Shown here: positions 22,139 to 34,766 of the stretch, in pieces
Layout of the letters: each line of letters starts with the position of its first letter
How positions within the stretch are numbered: position 1 is the stretch's first letter
Source: Phytophthora hibernalis
Lineage: Eukaryota > Oomycota > Peronosporomycetes > Peronosporales > Peronosporaceae
DNA: 64,000 bases
NCBI GenBank assembly: GCA_012656075.1
Contig: JAAKBF010000244.1
Span: 310,001 to 374,000 of the forward strand
Reading direction: 5' to 3'
The notes under the pieces: generated by a model
Database searches by the model: none
What the model was told of the DNA's origin: nothing
What the model saw: only the letters and a program-made list of their open reading frames with translations
Position numbers and translations under genes: made by a program

Positions 22139-22670
22139 AAGTTGATATCATCGCTGTTGAACTTGTTTCAAGATAAAAACCCTGGCACACGCGTTGCCCT
22201 GGATCTGGATTGGGATGGACATTTCTTTCGTGCATTCATAGCTTTAGGATCTGCTATTGACAGTTTTGAATCGTGTCTTCCTATGTACGGTTTCGATAGG
22301 ACTCATTCAAAGAATCCTATGTATCGTGGTGCGATTTTGACACTGCTTGGTCGAGATGGCAACGGCAATAATTTAACGATTGCATTTGCAGTGATGCATT
22401 CGCAAAATGAAGACAATATTCAGTGTTTTTTCAAAACTGCGCACACGCTGGTGTTGTTTTCGACAAAATCCCTTATTTTTGTGACAGAGGTCATATTGTT
22501 GGAGCTTCCCAAAACTGGCTGTGGAGGGAATTCGTCTGAATCTTTAATTTTTCTCGATCCATATTATTCTCAACGTTCACAAAGAATTCAAACATCGCGG
22601 AAAAGATGTGGAGTATGCCGTTTAAAAGGTTCAGGGTGCATCTACAAAAACAAATACTAAAAAGCTCCAA
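22139..22670 (+). pseudogene. MULE transposase fragment
   Basis: Middle of a Mutator-like (MULE) transposase: SLLNLFQDKNPGTRVALDLD, DGHFFRAFIALGSAIDSFES, YGFDRTHSKNPMYRGAILTL and LGRDGNGNNLTIAFAVMHSQ, where the D of FDRTH and the NE of SQNEDN fit the DDE domain. After a frameshift at about 22440 it continues VVFDKIPYFCDRGHIVGASQ. The zinc finger/SWIM end and both termini are absent. G3 begins at 22671, inside or beside this gene. No terminal inverted repeats are seen. Confidence 0.75.
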
Positions 22671-24710
22671 ATAAGTCATGGACATGTTCCCCAGGGACGC
22701 GTTGGTTGGCTCTTCAACTTGAACGTATGGAGGTTGATGTTCACCTCCGCTTAAACGACGGTGATCTCCATTCTCTTCTCCCTCCGGAGTGCCCAACGTT
22801 TCGACTGGCGTCGACTCGAGGATAATCGTCTCATTGGAGATATCACTTCGATCCGATTCGTCGTTGCAGAAATGGTCGGAATTGAAATCGATCGGAGGAA
22901 GGTTGGTGGCCATTATTGCTGAAGGTTGGAGGAGTAGAGGTCGCGAACTTGATGCTTGCGAGGTAAGAAGGCAATTTAAAAGTGAATATATTCGCGTTTG
23001 AGCTAAATGAGATACTCTCTCCTCCTTATAGCTAGTTACGAGCTGTCGTTATCATCACTTCGCTCGTCCTACGGTCGATACTACGCTGATCGTGACATTG
23101 CCAGTAACGTCGTGTGTCCTTCCTCGTCAATCGTTGTATTCCTTGTAGATTCGTGTGGCGATCCCTGAGATAGATGATAGCAAACAGCCGCAACCGAGCA
23201 AAGCCGGGGTAATTTTGCTATATTGTGACAACGGAATGGCATGCTTTCGCGCACATTCCAAAACGGAGTTTTGACCACGTTATAACCTTTCATATAGGTT
23301 TTATAGGTTAAACTCCCTACCCTTTTATCATGATAAATTTTGATCCATTTTGACCCATTTCAAATTTGACCCGCCTGTTGACACAAATAAATGTGTTGAC
23401 CCAATTTGACCCAAAAAAGTGATATCGTCGGTTCCGGTGTAATAACCAGCTTTTGGGGGAGTGAACTTCAATTAAAAAAATGGGGTACCCGTTCCACCAA
23501 TCCCAGGCCCCACCCAAAGTGATTCAAAAGATAGCGTTGCGTCACCGTACGACCATCCCGTCGCAACTGCGACAGGGCCGCCAGCTCATCCTCACGCTGC
23601 TTCTCGGCATGAAGTTGAGCAGCAATTCCGTCAAGCTAGGTCGCTTCCGAGCCAAGACAGTGCCACCGTTCTGACTCGGGACATCCTCCCTGACCGAACC
23701 GAGACGCCCCCGTCGAGCCGCTTTTCTTTGAACGGTGCGAAGCTGTTCCGTCATGGCACGGCAACCCTCGCGGGTATCGACCAGCACCACCTCCGGGCGT
23801 GACCGTCTTGGTCCCAGTAAGTTGTGGCGTCGGGTTTTGGGAGTGCTCGGTCGCCATCGGCAAGGTTGTCCTTGCTGAAGGAAAGTGACCGGCGTGCCCT
23901 GATTGGCAGATTACATTCCCCGCACCACAGTGACCACGATAGTTTAGTGACCGAGGCCTCGGTCGGGTATAATAAATTCCCGGCCGAGGGAACGAACCCT
24001 CGTTTGTACCCATTTCAGTTTCATACTCACGGTATTATAGAGCCGGGCACGGGATCACATATTGGGATCTGTTCACACTTGACATTTGTGTTTACGTATA
24101 GGACTAGCTATAGGATTGACTACAGAGCCTCTCAGAGCCATATATCAACAAAAATAAATCAGCAGTCTTCCCCCAAGTCACCAAGGGTTAAGTCCGTCTT
24201 CGGTAAGTCTAGCTAGCTTATCTTAGGGTCTGGATACGCTCGGCTTTTGGGATACTGGTCAGCGAGCCCAAGGTACATTGAACCGAGGGTTTGTTGCTGG
24301 TCAGTCCAAGAGATTAGAGTGGCCGAGTGTTGGGAGCGACGAGAAGCGTCGTTCACCATACATTATAGTGGAACCGAGTGTTCCATACATATTTTACTAC
24401 CCGCCGAGGTCTTACTTCGGCAAACCCGTATTAGGCTTCACAGCCGCTACCCTTCCTTCTGAGGGACTGTGGGGTTCGCGCGAAAGTGCAATATTGCATA
24501 CTAGCCCTCGCTCGTGGCTAGTGGTGCAGGTTTTGGATTGAACTAATACAACCTAGGTGTACAGAGGGTTTTCAGCCAACCCGGCGTAAGGGATCGTTCC
24601 TGGTCTTCAGGTTTGATCCAACGCTCGTTGACCTGACAAGGGGAAGCGAGTGTTGTTGGTGGGACTCATACTATTTGGTAGTGAGATTTTCTGCATATTC
24701 ATACACGACA
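22671..24710 (+). repeat. G3 5' terminal repeat (LTR)
   Basis: 2040 bp, repeated at 37384-39420 with about 15 differences, mostly lengths of A, C or T runs. The 3' end, TTCATACACGACA, is directly followed by a PBS. The 5' end is ATAAGTCATGGACATG and does not start with TG. The first about 620 bp contain an 81-codon minus-strand frame (from 22913) present in both copies but matching nothing I know. Confidence 0.75.
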
Positions 24711-24712
24711 AC

Positions 24713-24729
24713 TGGTGCCACGACCCGTG
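24713..24729 (+). other. G3 primer-binding site
   Basis: TGGTGCCACGACCCGTG begins two bases after the LTR end and would pair with a tRNA 3' end CACGGGTCGTGGCACCA. Position and TGG start are diagnostic. It fixes 24710 as the LTR boundary. Confidence 0.75.
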
Positions 24730-24818
24730 AATTGATGTAACCTTCTGTGTGTCTTGGTTGTATATAGGTTCTTACCCTAACGAGCATTCGAAAGAAGAAA
24801 GAAGAGAGAAGAGAGAAG

Positions 24819-27235
24819 ATGGCGAAAGGAGCGAAGTCAGCGGTACCAGCAACGCCCATGAAGTCGAGCGGAGGACGCACCGAGGCGTCTGTGCGGTCCG
24901 GTCCAACGTTAGTGACTCCAAGCACTTTGAAGTCGATCAATGAACGCTCGGACAGTTTCGACGAGCGGATGGACTACTCTGAATCGAAAGAAGAAGATGA
25001 TGAAGACGATTACCTAGAAGAAGCGACAGCAATGTCCGAGGTTTCGGAAGCCGCTACCGACTCAGCAGGACGCAGCGGAGGGTGAGGTCGCTCGTGCGAA
25101 CCCTCACCGAGGAGTTGAACGAAGTGGTCGGTCCCAAACCAGCTCACGGGAACAACGAAAATGGACTGGGCGATCTCCGATCGCTGACGATAACCGAGGA
25201 CGCGAGTCCTCGGTCGAACGGTAGTCGGCCTCCAGTTAATGGAGACGCTCCGACGGCCAACAAGATTCTGGGTCGATGTATGGACGTGATGATGTCGAAG
25301 AGCAAGTAGATGCGGGCCTTTGCGCCAAAGTCCCTCCGACAGGCCGTCTGGATGGAGCTCGGGGCGGAACTCGTCGTTCCGGTGGAATCATGGAGTATCC
25401 AGCAGGTGGCCGAGGACACCGTGCAATTGTTCGGGGCTATAGGCTGTGAGCCTCAAGTGCCCCCACCGAGGCTGACCTTCGAGGTTGGTCGATCGAAGAC
25501 GCCGCGCTCTCTTTGCGCAAGTGGAAACAGAAGCTTCAGACAACCTTCGGAGTGCCTGATCCTGGGTCCAACCGACGGTCGAGCCTACCGCGCGTGACTG
25601 AACAGGCTGACCCATCAAGAATTCCACTACCGACAACTCCGGGAGACAGCTCGAGAAGTCAGCCGATACGGGAATATTCTCACCGAAGGGGACAGCGAAG
25701 GGTACTTCCAAGCCTCGCACATGGTGACGTCTCGGTCGGCAGACCGCACCGAGCGACTAGGAAAACGACCGAGAGCACGCGGACCGTTCCGACTGCGGGT
25801 CGAACCACGGGACGGACGGCGAGCCAGGGTTTTGATACCTACGACGACGATTCCTCGGACGATGACTTGTTCGATGTAGGGATCAAGGAGGTGATGTAGC
25901 TGGAGATTGGGCGCGTCAGATTCGCGAACTCAGTTCGATGGAGAACGAGAAGTCCGCGCCGAGACTTGAAATCGCTACGCACCTCCCGTTGGGCAACATC
26001 AAACCTTGATGTCGGCCTCCGAGAAAAGAGCGAGAAGTCGATGCAGTGGCTCCGAGCCTTCATCTACGAGATGAAGAGAACGCACTCGCCGTTGAACGTG
26101 TGGTGCATGGCGTTCGAACTGAGCCTCCAAGATCGTGCTCTACACTGGTACCGACAACTCCCACAGAAGACGAGACGGACGTGGAAGTTGCCGAGTGATG
26201 CGTTCGTCAAGTAGTATTGCTCCCGTTTTAGTCAATCCGCGAAGGCACGATACTACTCGGCGAGACGTGAAGGAAGGAACACGTCTGCGATTACTTGAGT
26301 CGACTAAATGGTTACGCCAGGAATGCTGGAGTGCAATTCGAGCACGGCGGACGTGAGGCCAAGGATCACGTCGAACACTCGACTCATGTCAAGACCGAGC
26401 CTTGGAAGAACGTCTGTGCCACGGGCGGGTCAATAATATTCATGAATTGGAAGAGATGATCAATGATATTCTCAGGCGTCGCGAGCGGAAGAAGGGGCGC
26501 GAATATTCGGTCCGACGCACACGAGGACAATATCATGGTCGACGGCGCAATGACGGACGCTCCGACGATTCGTGTAACACCTTCCGACGTGACCGAGACG
26601 ATGGTCTCCGTCGGGATGATCGTTATCGGGACGTCAACCGACGTCGGGAAAGCCGGGACGACCGGCAATATCGACCGAGGGTTACGCTCGCGGAGGCACT
26701 AACGGATATGGTCGCCACCTTGAACGTGAACGGCTCGGTCGACTCACGAGGAGAATCTACGGAGATGTCCAGTGGTGATTATGATGACACCGAAGGATAC
26801 GACCTGGAGTATTACTCCAACATTGGCGACCGAGGTTCAGACTGGTGCTCAAATGACGAGTATGCATCAGACGAGGACCACGGCCGTGTGGCTGCCGCCA
26901 ACGACTCGGAACGTCGAAATGCAGCCGAGGGAATATTCACTCGATCCGACAATCTCCGACCGAGGGTTGGAAACAACCAATACACGCATGACCGAGACAA
27001 CCGAGGCCAAGGTGGACGTGATGGCCGGCGACAATATGGCCCGTGCGCTGCTTGTGGCGGGCTTACACACTCTGTACACTATTGTTTCAAGAGGTGCAAG
27101 ATGTGCAAGCAAGTCCACGACGCAGGGAAATGTGAAGCATTCAACGAACTTGCGTCCCTTCTGAAAGCAAAGGTGGAGAAGAAGGACCTCTCGCCGGAGC
27201 TACAAGAACTGGTCTACGGGAGTTATTTAAACTAG
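24819..27235 (+). pseudogene. G3 gag
   Basis: ATG at 24819 about 90 bp after the PBS (MAKGAKSAVPATPMKSSGG), then an acidic region. Frames 24819-25085, 25082-25309, 25310-25597, 25513-25899, 25966-26214 and 26402-27235 follow one another. The capsid part has KSMQWLRAFIYEMKRT, WCMAFELSLQDRALHWYRQL and PQKTRRTWKLPSDAFVK, a Retrotrans_gag signature. The C-terminal frame is Arg/Asp-rich and ends with a cysteine-histidine cluster, CAACGGLTHSVHYC and CKMCKQVHDAGKC, equivalent to the zinc knuckles. It ends at 27235. A separate acidic frame at 27259-27549 links to protease. Confidence 0.75.
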
Positions 27236-27596
27236 GCAGCTCACCAACTGAAACTGGGTTGGTCCCAATTGGGCTGCTACAGTTAGCCGAGCCCGCGCTG
27301 GATGCGGATTATTTGTTTGTGTTCGCGGGTTTGTGCAAACGGCCTGATGACTTGAATATGGATTATGTGAAAACGACGGAAAATGGAGAAGGGAGAGGCG
27401 CAAGCCTCGGTGGGAGTGAGATGACAGCAGAATCGGAGGAAGCGGTTACCGGTATGGTCACCGAGGCTTCAATCACGAGTATGGCCGTGCCGAGCACCAA
27501 CCCCGAAGTCTCAGTCAGACAATCAAGTTGTTGTCTGGAGAACGGATAGGATGATGGTCGTCTCAACGATACGACAAGCGGAAGCGACTACGAGCA

Positions 27597-28440
27597 ATGG
27601 TGAATGGAGCAGTGGATGACTCACGAACAAGGATCCTGCTCGATGTAGGAGCGAATGTCAGTGTAATTGCTGCTTCCTACGCGAAGAAACTGCGTGTACG
27701 TGAAGTACCTGATCACGGTCGCAGTCTTGAGGTGAGGGTAACTAACCCTGGTGATGGAAACACGTCGCCGAGCACTCGTCAAAGTCACCCTCGGGTGGGA
27801 ACGAGTATACGAATTTGAGTTGTGGATTATGGACCACAGCGCTGGAGTTGACGTTGTCCTTGGTACGGAGTTCATGATACCAGCCGGAGTGCAGTTGGAT
27901 TTATTCCACGGCACGGCCCGGCTACCAGACGTGGTGATGATGCCTCTGGTCAAATCTCAGAGTGCCGACGATGCTCTGGTATATGGAAAGCAAGTGGTAG
28001 GCGGTCCAACCGAGGATTTGTTCGTCGCTGGTCGAGAGTGGTACGAGTTCAGCTTACCTCGACGACGCCCATCTCTGAACACCCATGAGGTGTGGGTCCG
28101 TCGAGTTGGGAATCTTGTGCCAACCGTGACGAGGTTTCGTCGGAGGCAGCCAGCAATCGTCCGGCTGACTAACGTGTCACCGAAGGTTGCACATTGCACT
28201 AACCACGAATTGGTGCTATTGTGGGTCGATCTCCCGCTAGGGCGCGGGTATATTCGGTTGCGCTCACCTAAGTACGACGAATGGCAAGTTTTAGAGTACG
28301 CCGAGTGCCGCGATGCCACTCTGCTGAAGCGTGAGCAATCTTTACGAGGAATGGCTGGCCAGTCAACCGTCGGCTGTGGAGCGACGACAATACCCGACGC
28401 CGCGCAAGATCCTATCCCGATCGCGCAAGAACCAGAGTAA
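27597..28440 (+). pseudogene. G3 aspartic protease and connector
   Basis: MVNGAVDDSRTRILLDVGAN at 27597 resembles the G2 protease start (MVHGAVDNCRTKILLDNGAS). The active-site triad is DVG here. After a frameshift at about 27750 the frame to 28440 has VDVVLGTEFMIPAGVQLDLF, the second half of the retropepsin fold, then a connector (VWVRRVGNLVPTVTRF, WVDLPLGRGYIRLRSP). Both Gypsy copies lack the canonical T/S of D(T/S)G, so either this is tolerated in the lineage or both are dead. Confidence 0.7.
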
Positions 28441-28505
28441 ACAAAGGGTTGACCCGTCCGTCGAGTGTTGACGATGGCATCGAGTACTAGCACGTTGCGG
28501 TAACG

Positions 28506-30112
28506 GTGCTTCAGACGTCTTCGAATACGACAGCTACGGATGTTACAGCCGAGGAAGACGAGAACTCCACCGTGTCCGAGACCTCGGACGGGGGTGACGG
28601 CAGCCGGCCGACTCCTGGTACGCCGGAACCCGCAGTCACCGAGGATTCGGAGTCTCGCTTAGAGTCCGCGTTCGAGGCGCTGATGACATGCATATCCGCC
28701 GGTAATGCGGTGGTAATCGACGATACTCCCGGGGTGTCGCTGAACACTTGGCGAATGAAATGGAATTGACCGACTACGCCCACGAATTTGCGTTCCTACC
28801 TGACTTGACCGAAGCCTCGGAGACAGTGCTGGATTACACAGGGCCAAATGTCGTGGATCCGAGGGCGACGTCCGAACAGCAACGAGCCCTCATTGCAGTG
28901 CTGAAGAAGCACGAACGAATCATGATCTGGAGTGGTAATGCTCTTCCACCGCCGGCCTACGGCGTGGTTTGCGATATTGACGTGCGGCACCCGCCAATCC
29001 GACAGAGAGCTCGACGCACCCCGTTGAAACACTTGGCGAAGTTGTATGAACTACTGAAGGGTTTGCTGAAGGGTCGGCTGGTAGCGTTTTCAGATAGTCC
29101 ATGGGGTCCCCGACCGTGATTGTGTTGAAGAAACATGGGGTTGACATTCGCTTATGTATCGACTACAAGATGGCCAACGCGATCACGCGATTATGGAGTA
29201 TGCCATGCCACTGGTCGACGATCTGCTAACTGACCTGAAGCATACCTGTGGTTCTACTCTGGACGCCGCTAGCGGATTCCGGGCCATTATGATGACGATG
29301 CGAGCTCGGAAGATATAGTCTTTCGTCTATGCACTCGGTCACTTCGAGTGGCTTCGGATGCCATTCGGTTTGAAGAACGCACCGATGATTTGCCAACGAA
29401 TGATTGACAACGCTCTGTGGGAGTTTTTCCAACCCAAGGGTGGTTGAAAACAGTTCTCGGAGCTAATGCAGCAAGCCGAAACGGACGCCGGAGGGGCAAG
29501 GACGGGGGTGACCGACGCTTCTACACGACTGTCTGGAGCTTCGACGACGCTTCCGACCAAGTTTGAGGTCCTCGGTGACGCTGGATGCTGTAACCCGGCT
29601 GGTGAACAACCCCGGGACAGACATGTTCTTCACAGGAGAAGCAGATGAATCCTCGTTATTGTCGGTGTTCGACCGACGATCGTTCGTTGATGATATTTGC
29701 TTCGGCTCCGAGACTTTCGACTCTTGCCTGGCTACCATGGACCGCCTGCTTCAACGATTTGAAGAGTCTCGGATCAGTCTGAGTTTCACGAAGAGCATTT
29801 TCGTGCAAGACAGAGTGGATTTCCTGTCACATGAAGTGTCGGGCGACGGTATTCGGGCTGACCCAAAGAAGTTGAAGGGGGTGGCAGAGTTACCGTTCCT
29901 GTCGTCGAAGAAAGGAACGCAATCGTTCCTAGTCGTGCTGAATTATTATAGCCGATTCATCCAAGACTTCGCTGTCTACGGAGCCGCCCTGTATCAACTC
30001 AAGGACGCCGATTTCACACCGGCGGGAACCCCATCAGCTGCTCACCGAAGCTTCGCAGTGATCCAACAGAAGGTTGCCGACGCGCCGCTTCGACCGAGCC
30101 AAAGAGGTGCAT
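28506..30112 (+). pseudogene. G3 reverse transcriptase, truncated
   Basis: 28748-29119 carries DYAHEFAFLPDLTEASETVL and PPPAYGVVCDIDVRHPPIRQ. 29120-29430 (other frames, with stops) gives VDIRLCIDYKMANAIT, FRAIMMTMRAR and MPFGLKNAPMICQRMIDNAL. 29563-30110 gives SFVDDICFGSETFDSC (catalytic), SFTKSIFVQDRVDFLSHEVS and LNYYSRFIQDFAVYGAALYQ. The sequence ends inside the start of RNase H (FDRAKEVHV) at about 30112. About 84 codons separate the NAP motif from FVDD. Closest in sequence to G1. Confidence 0.8.
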
Positions 30113-31053
30113 GTTCTTGGGATTGCACTTCGTCGTCTGCTCGGTTAAGTACCTTTAGGCACACGTCCTGCGTGTGGAGAAGCGCACGCCAGTTTCCGGG
30201 ATTCGGTTGTGGTCAATCTACGATCGGATAGATGGGTCTCGATCCAGACCCCGGAGACGGGTTTAGGGTATCTTAGATCAGCCGTCATGGGTCCGAATCT
30301 CTATGATGTGATCATTGGGATACGCCGATCGCGATCCGGATCTCGATCATGATGGTACCAAAATAGTCGTACACTTGAAGCTGTTCCGGGTTAGAAGCCA
30401 GTACGAGGTATTGTGGGGATGCGCAAAGAATCCAGTGGATAGAGGGAGAGGTAGGAGGTTACGATACATAATAGATTCAGATTTGCCTTGCAAGACACAA
30501 GTGGCTCCTATATCTTTCCGGGAAGTATATTGGCCTACCCGACAAAGGACCACTAAGTCTGTCAAGAATACGACGTACACCTGGATATCTTGGCCAGGGC
30601 ACGCTCACATATCGATCTCACCACAAGATCCGCCCAGAGGAGGCGGCATGCAACAGAAAGGGCTACAGCAGCACAAGAAAAGGATACACCCCCACGCGAT
30701 CGGCTTGAACCAAAACTCGAACGCAGCACACCGACGACCGCGTGAAGAATACCCGCGTGGTCGTCACCCACCCAGACCCCGGAAGGAGCAACCAAGATCA
30801 AACCTCCGCCTTCGTCACCACTGAACGTCTTCGCGAACACCGGAAGAGCGTAACCCTGGTCGGGTACACAAGGTGACTACAAGGTTTCGATCGCGCCAGA
30901 TCAACGGAGTACCCCTCCGACAGTCGGCAGTCCGGGCGTACCGTGCGAAAGCTTCGACCGCGTCAGCAATTTTCGTGAAGCAGCTTCGCCATAAAATCAT
31001 CATTGTTGTAGAACTTGTCGCGAATAATGCGCCAAACTTCCTGAGGTGTGAGC
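30113..31053. other. Unassigned rearranged DNA between G3 pol and Copia C1
   Basis: No protein family recognised. Plus-strand frame 30315-30824 and minus frame 30562-30840 are compositionally odd and carry no motif. The last part (31053 down to about 30955, minus) reads in one frame with 37386-37144 across the Copia insertion, through LTPQEVWRIIRDKFYNNDDF and AKLLHEN, and weakly resembles a Copia-type Gag. Confidence 0.4.
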
Positions 31054-31058
31054 GTAAC

Positions 31059-31308
31059 TGTTGAGCCACAGTATCTTCAGGTTTGTATGCTGTGAATTCG
31101 AGTAGTCTGACAGGCTGTTAAGTAAGGCACACCACTGTTAATTGGTCGATAAGGGCAACTTGCCGAGGGCCAACCAAGGTGAAAGCTACCAGCTTCCCCA
31201 TCACTAGGATAGGCCGAAGGATGCAACGGAGAGATGGCAATGACCATCTCACTTCCGGAACTGACGTCAAACGACTGAACTACAACACGAACAACTTTGC
31301 AACCAACA
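31059..31308 (+). repeat. C1 5' LTR
   Basis: 250 bp, starts TGTTGAGCCACAG, ends TTGCAACCAACA. The same sequence recurs in pieces at 36046-36052, 36422-36595 and 37060-37138. No TGG-type primer site follows directly, so Copia-style internal tRNA priming is possible. Confidence 0.8.
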
Positions 31309-31319
31309 TTTCAAGTACG

Positions 31320-32496
31320 ATGACCGCCGATGCTAAGTCTGGTGGCGGTCTAGAGAAGTTTACTGGCAAGTCCTACACCATGTGGAAGAACAAGCTCTTG
31401 ACCCATGTCATCCAGTTGGACCATGAGTACCAGTCGAAGCTGCTGGAAAAGGGCAGCCTGAAGCGACTGTACTCATGGCCGACTTTCTGAGGGCAGTCCG
31501 GAGAAGCCTTCGTCGCCGACCGCCGAAACGGACGTGCATGAGGCGCTCAAAATGGGGTGGACGGTGATGTACTGGAAAAGGGGCAAGGGAGACCTTCAGA
31601 ACCTGTTGAATCTGGTTCTACCGAATTCTTTCCTGTCGACGCTGCCGGATGTGGTTTCCGCAATGGAGCCATGTGATATCATTCGGCTTCTAGAAAAGGT
31701 CTTCGGCCAAGGAGTTGCGGCAGGGCTCATCGAATTGGCCAGGGCCTGGACTAAGTTGTCCCGCAGTCCATGGCGCGACTTAAGAACACTCTTAGCGCAA
31801 CTTAAGCAGGCGCGCAATGAGATTAATCGGAAGACTCGCAAACTTTTAGGGAAAGACATGGTCACCGAGCCATGGCTCTGTGCTGAGGTACTCTCACAGT
31901 TGCCCAGTGAGTTTTGGGCTTCCTCCACGTCGATGAAGAATGAAGACTTCACCTTGGGCCAAGTTGAGAGTGCATTGCGCCGCATTTTTGGGGATAAGTC
32001 CAAGAAAGAGGTGGCACTTATGGATAAGTCCCAAGCGATCACCGTCAACAACGTCCGGGTGAAACAAGGTCAAAGAAAGACGGGTGGAAGCGAGGGTGAC
32101 TGAAGCTGCTTTTACTGCTTCAAGACCGGGCACTTCAAACCCGACTGTCCCACGAAGGCCGCCGATAGGTACCCGAACCGTGCTGATGGATCCCTATTTA
32201 GGACGGACGTGAACACCGCGCCGGATGCTAAGAAGCCTAAACCGGTCACGACTGCTGCGATTAACACCATCAAGACGATGGTGGCCGAGGGCAAACAGCG
32301 CCTAAATGAGGACGGCAAAACTTTGCTTGAGTTGTGTGTGGAAGATGCGGTCATGGACGACATCGAAATCTTGGATCCCGCCCACCATAAAAACTTCGCG
32401 GACAACAGAAATCAGACGTCTACTCCGGTCCAGTCTTCCCAAAGCAGCATGGAAGACATCAAGAAGAGGTACGTAAGACGCATGCATCATATTTGA
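31320..32496 (+). pseudogene. C1 gag
   Basis: ATG at 31320, shortly after the LTR: MTADAKSGGGLEKFTGKSYT and MWKNKLLTHVIQLDHEYQSK, the Copia Gag start. After a frame break at about 31480 the frame 31534-32103 continues with LPNSFLSTLPDVVSAME, AWTKLSRSPWRDLRTLLAQL and EVLSQLPSEFWASSTSM (UBN2-like). A TGA at 32101 separates it from a zinc knuckle, CFYCFKTGHFKPDC, at about 32106-32150. The downstream frame runs to 32496. Confidence 0.8.
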
Positions 32497-32528
32497 GGGC
32501 CTTAAAGAGGGTTAATCTGACTGACGTT

Positions 32529-32941
32529 ATGTGGGTGGTGGATACGGGTGTAGGACGAGCTATAACAGAAGCTGGTTTCAGGAAAACCTACAGCCTAGCC
32601 AAACTCACACCTTCACGTACGGCAACGGGACTGTCTCGCATAGCACACTTATGGGCTCAATAAAGCTAAGCGTTTTGAACACTAATTGTGGATTGAGTGC
32701 ATTAACGTTAACGGATATATCCTTTGATCGCCAGTGTGATAGTAATTTGCCGAGCGCATACTATTTGGCAAAGCAAGGGTATAGATACTTTCAGTCAAAA
32801 TCTGGAGAATTCCTGCTCTTTTTAGGAAAAGACTTCAAACTACTATTTGCTGCCGTGGCAATCGGTGAAGTTTACTATTTGCCAAGTGTTAAGTCAGTTA
32901 CGAGGAGTGTATTTAGTGCACAAACCAGTAAATTTTGGTAG
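32529..32941 (+). pseudogene. C1 protease remnant
   Basis: VMWVVDTGVGRAITEA at about 32526-32570 is a Copia aspartic protease active site (DTG at 32541-32549). The 32531-32941 frame that follows in another phase has AYYLAKQGYRYFQSKSGEF and KLLFAAVAIGEVYYLPSV, typical of the region between protease and the GAG-pre-integrase domain. Several frame changes. Confidence 0.65.
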
Positions 32942-33151
32942 TACCCTCAAAGAATGACACTTAAGACTGGGTCATGTGGGCAAAGAACGCCTAATTAGGA
33001 CGATAAGCAATCAGAAAATTGAGGGTCCCCCAAATATCCCCTACTCTGAACTAAAAAAGTATCGTTTTTCTGTAAGACGTGTGCTCATATGAAGGACCTA
33101 TAATAATATAGTGGGGTGAAAAGCCACACAGCCATTACATACCCTCCACAT

Positions 33152-33480
33152 GGACTCTACAGGACGTCTAACAGTTAATGGGCTATACGGATCATTTGGT
33201 TACCGGTATGATCTGGCAGTGGTAGATGATGCAACTGCTTTTATGTGGTATATTGTTGTAAAATCCCAAAAGAAGTACCAGGGAAAATCAAACATCTCTT
33301 AAAACAGTTGTCAGTACAATTCACATTCAAAGTTCAAAGGACTAGGACTGATGGAGGTACTGAGTTTATGAACACTGAGGTATCTAAACTCTGTTCAAAA
33401 CTCGGATTAGAATTCGAAAGTTATAATGTCGAATCACCAGAGGAAAGTGGCAGTCCGATCGGTCTCACCAGACGGTAATG
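33152..33480 (+). pseudogene. C1 integrase remnant
   Basis: MDSTGRLTVNGLYGSFGYRY gives the first catalytic aspartate and LAVVDDATAFMWYIVVKS the conserved segment after it. After a frameshift at about 33275, VQRTRTDGGTEFMNTEVSK and LEFESYNVESPEESGS give the second aspartate and the glutamate. The zinc-binding HHCC half is decayed beyond recognition at 32940-33150. Confidence 0.75.
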
Positions 33481-33648
33481 GCAGGTGTACGTGCGCTCTT
33501 AGAGGTGCCAATATGACGGCAAAATGGTGACCGGAGGTCCTGCTTTACATAACCGATGTGACTAACCGTCTGCCGATGGCTAGATTGGGGATGAAAAGCC
33601 CGTATAGTTACTGCATGCCGAAAGGATAAGCGGGTTAGGGATAATAAT

Positions 33649-34766
33649 ATGGGTTCGACCTGTTATGCACATATCCCAAAGTCAAAGCGAAAGGATCCAA
33701 AATTATGTGATCGGGCAATTGAATGCAAACTTTTGGGCTTCTCACCCAAATATAAAGGGTATCGCCTTCTTGATGTAAAGGCAAACAAGTACCTTATAGC
33801 TCGAGATGTGAAATTCAGTTCGACTGGAACTAAAGCTATGATAAAACGGTCATTCCCTATTGAAGATAGTGGCATTGATCGAGATGAAGAAATGATCGTT
33901 CAAAATTTAGGAAAGCAAACAAGAAGCAACGTTGAAGTTGACGACGTTGAACGCGTAAGTTCAGAACCAGTAGCACGACCACCGACGTCTCCAACAGTGG
34001 GAGCACATCATGAGGCCAGTTGTGACAGACGTAGGTCAAAACGCCAACGAACACCAAATTTAAGATTAAGAGATTATGTCACCCAGCTAAATGCTGTAGC
34101 TACTGATCAGACACGCATCTCAATTCCTCGATCAATAAAGGAGGCACGGGCTAGCCCATATGCCAAGCAGGGGGGTGCAATTAAAACGGAGTATGATGCC
34201 CTTTTAAGTAATAACACATGGGTATTAGTACCTCTTCCAGTAGGTCGAAGAGCATTAGGGTGTCACTGGCTATTTGGCGTTAAATACGTGGCTGATGGGC
34301 CGGTCGAGCGTTTAAAGGCACGATTAGTAGTACAATGCAATACTCAAACGTACGGTATTGATTATAAAGAGGTATTTGCTCCTGTAGCTCGATATGAGTC
34401 GCTTCACCTATTACTCGCGCTTGCTACAATTCTAGGGCTGTACCTGCACCAAATGGATGTTTCTACAGCATTCCTCAATGGTGTCTTAAGTGAGAGTATC
34501 TATATGAGACTACCACTGGGGTTTCGAAATGTAAGCGGACATCTAGTTTGTAAGCTACAGAAAAGTCTTTACGACCTGAAACAGGCCCCTCGAATTTGGT
34601 ATGAAGTGCTCAATGCATTTTTACTGAATTTAGGCTTTTTAGATGCAAGAAAGAGCATTGTCTGCATCTAAAAGGTGGGATGTTAAAGGCGTCCAGCACA
34701 TCCTGATTGTGTGCGTATATGTGGACGACCTGACAATTGCAGGCTCGCATTTGAGCTCTATAAATC
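33649..34766 (+). pseudogene. C1 reverse transcriptase
   Basis: Longest intact Copia frame, 340 codons to 34671: KLLGFSPKYKGYRLLDVKAN (integrase C-terminal part), a Ser-rich linker, then RVT_2 domain motifs ALLSNNTWVLVPLPVGRRAL, KARLVVQCNTQTYGIDYKEV, FAPVARYESLHLLLALA, MDVSTAFLNGVLSESIYMRL and LQKSLYDLKQAPRIWYE. After a frameshift at about 34640 comes VCVYVDDLTIAGSH with the YVDD box at 34718-34729. The sequence then jumps straight to RNase H, so about 150 residues of the RT thumb/connection are deleted near 34765. Confidence 0.9.
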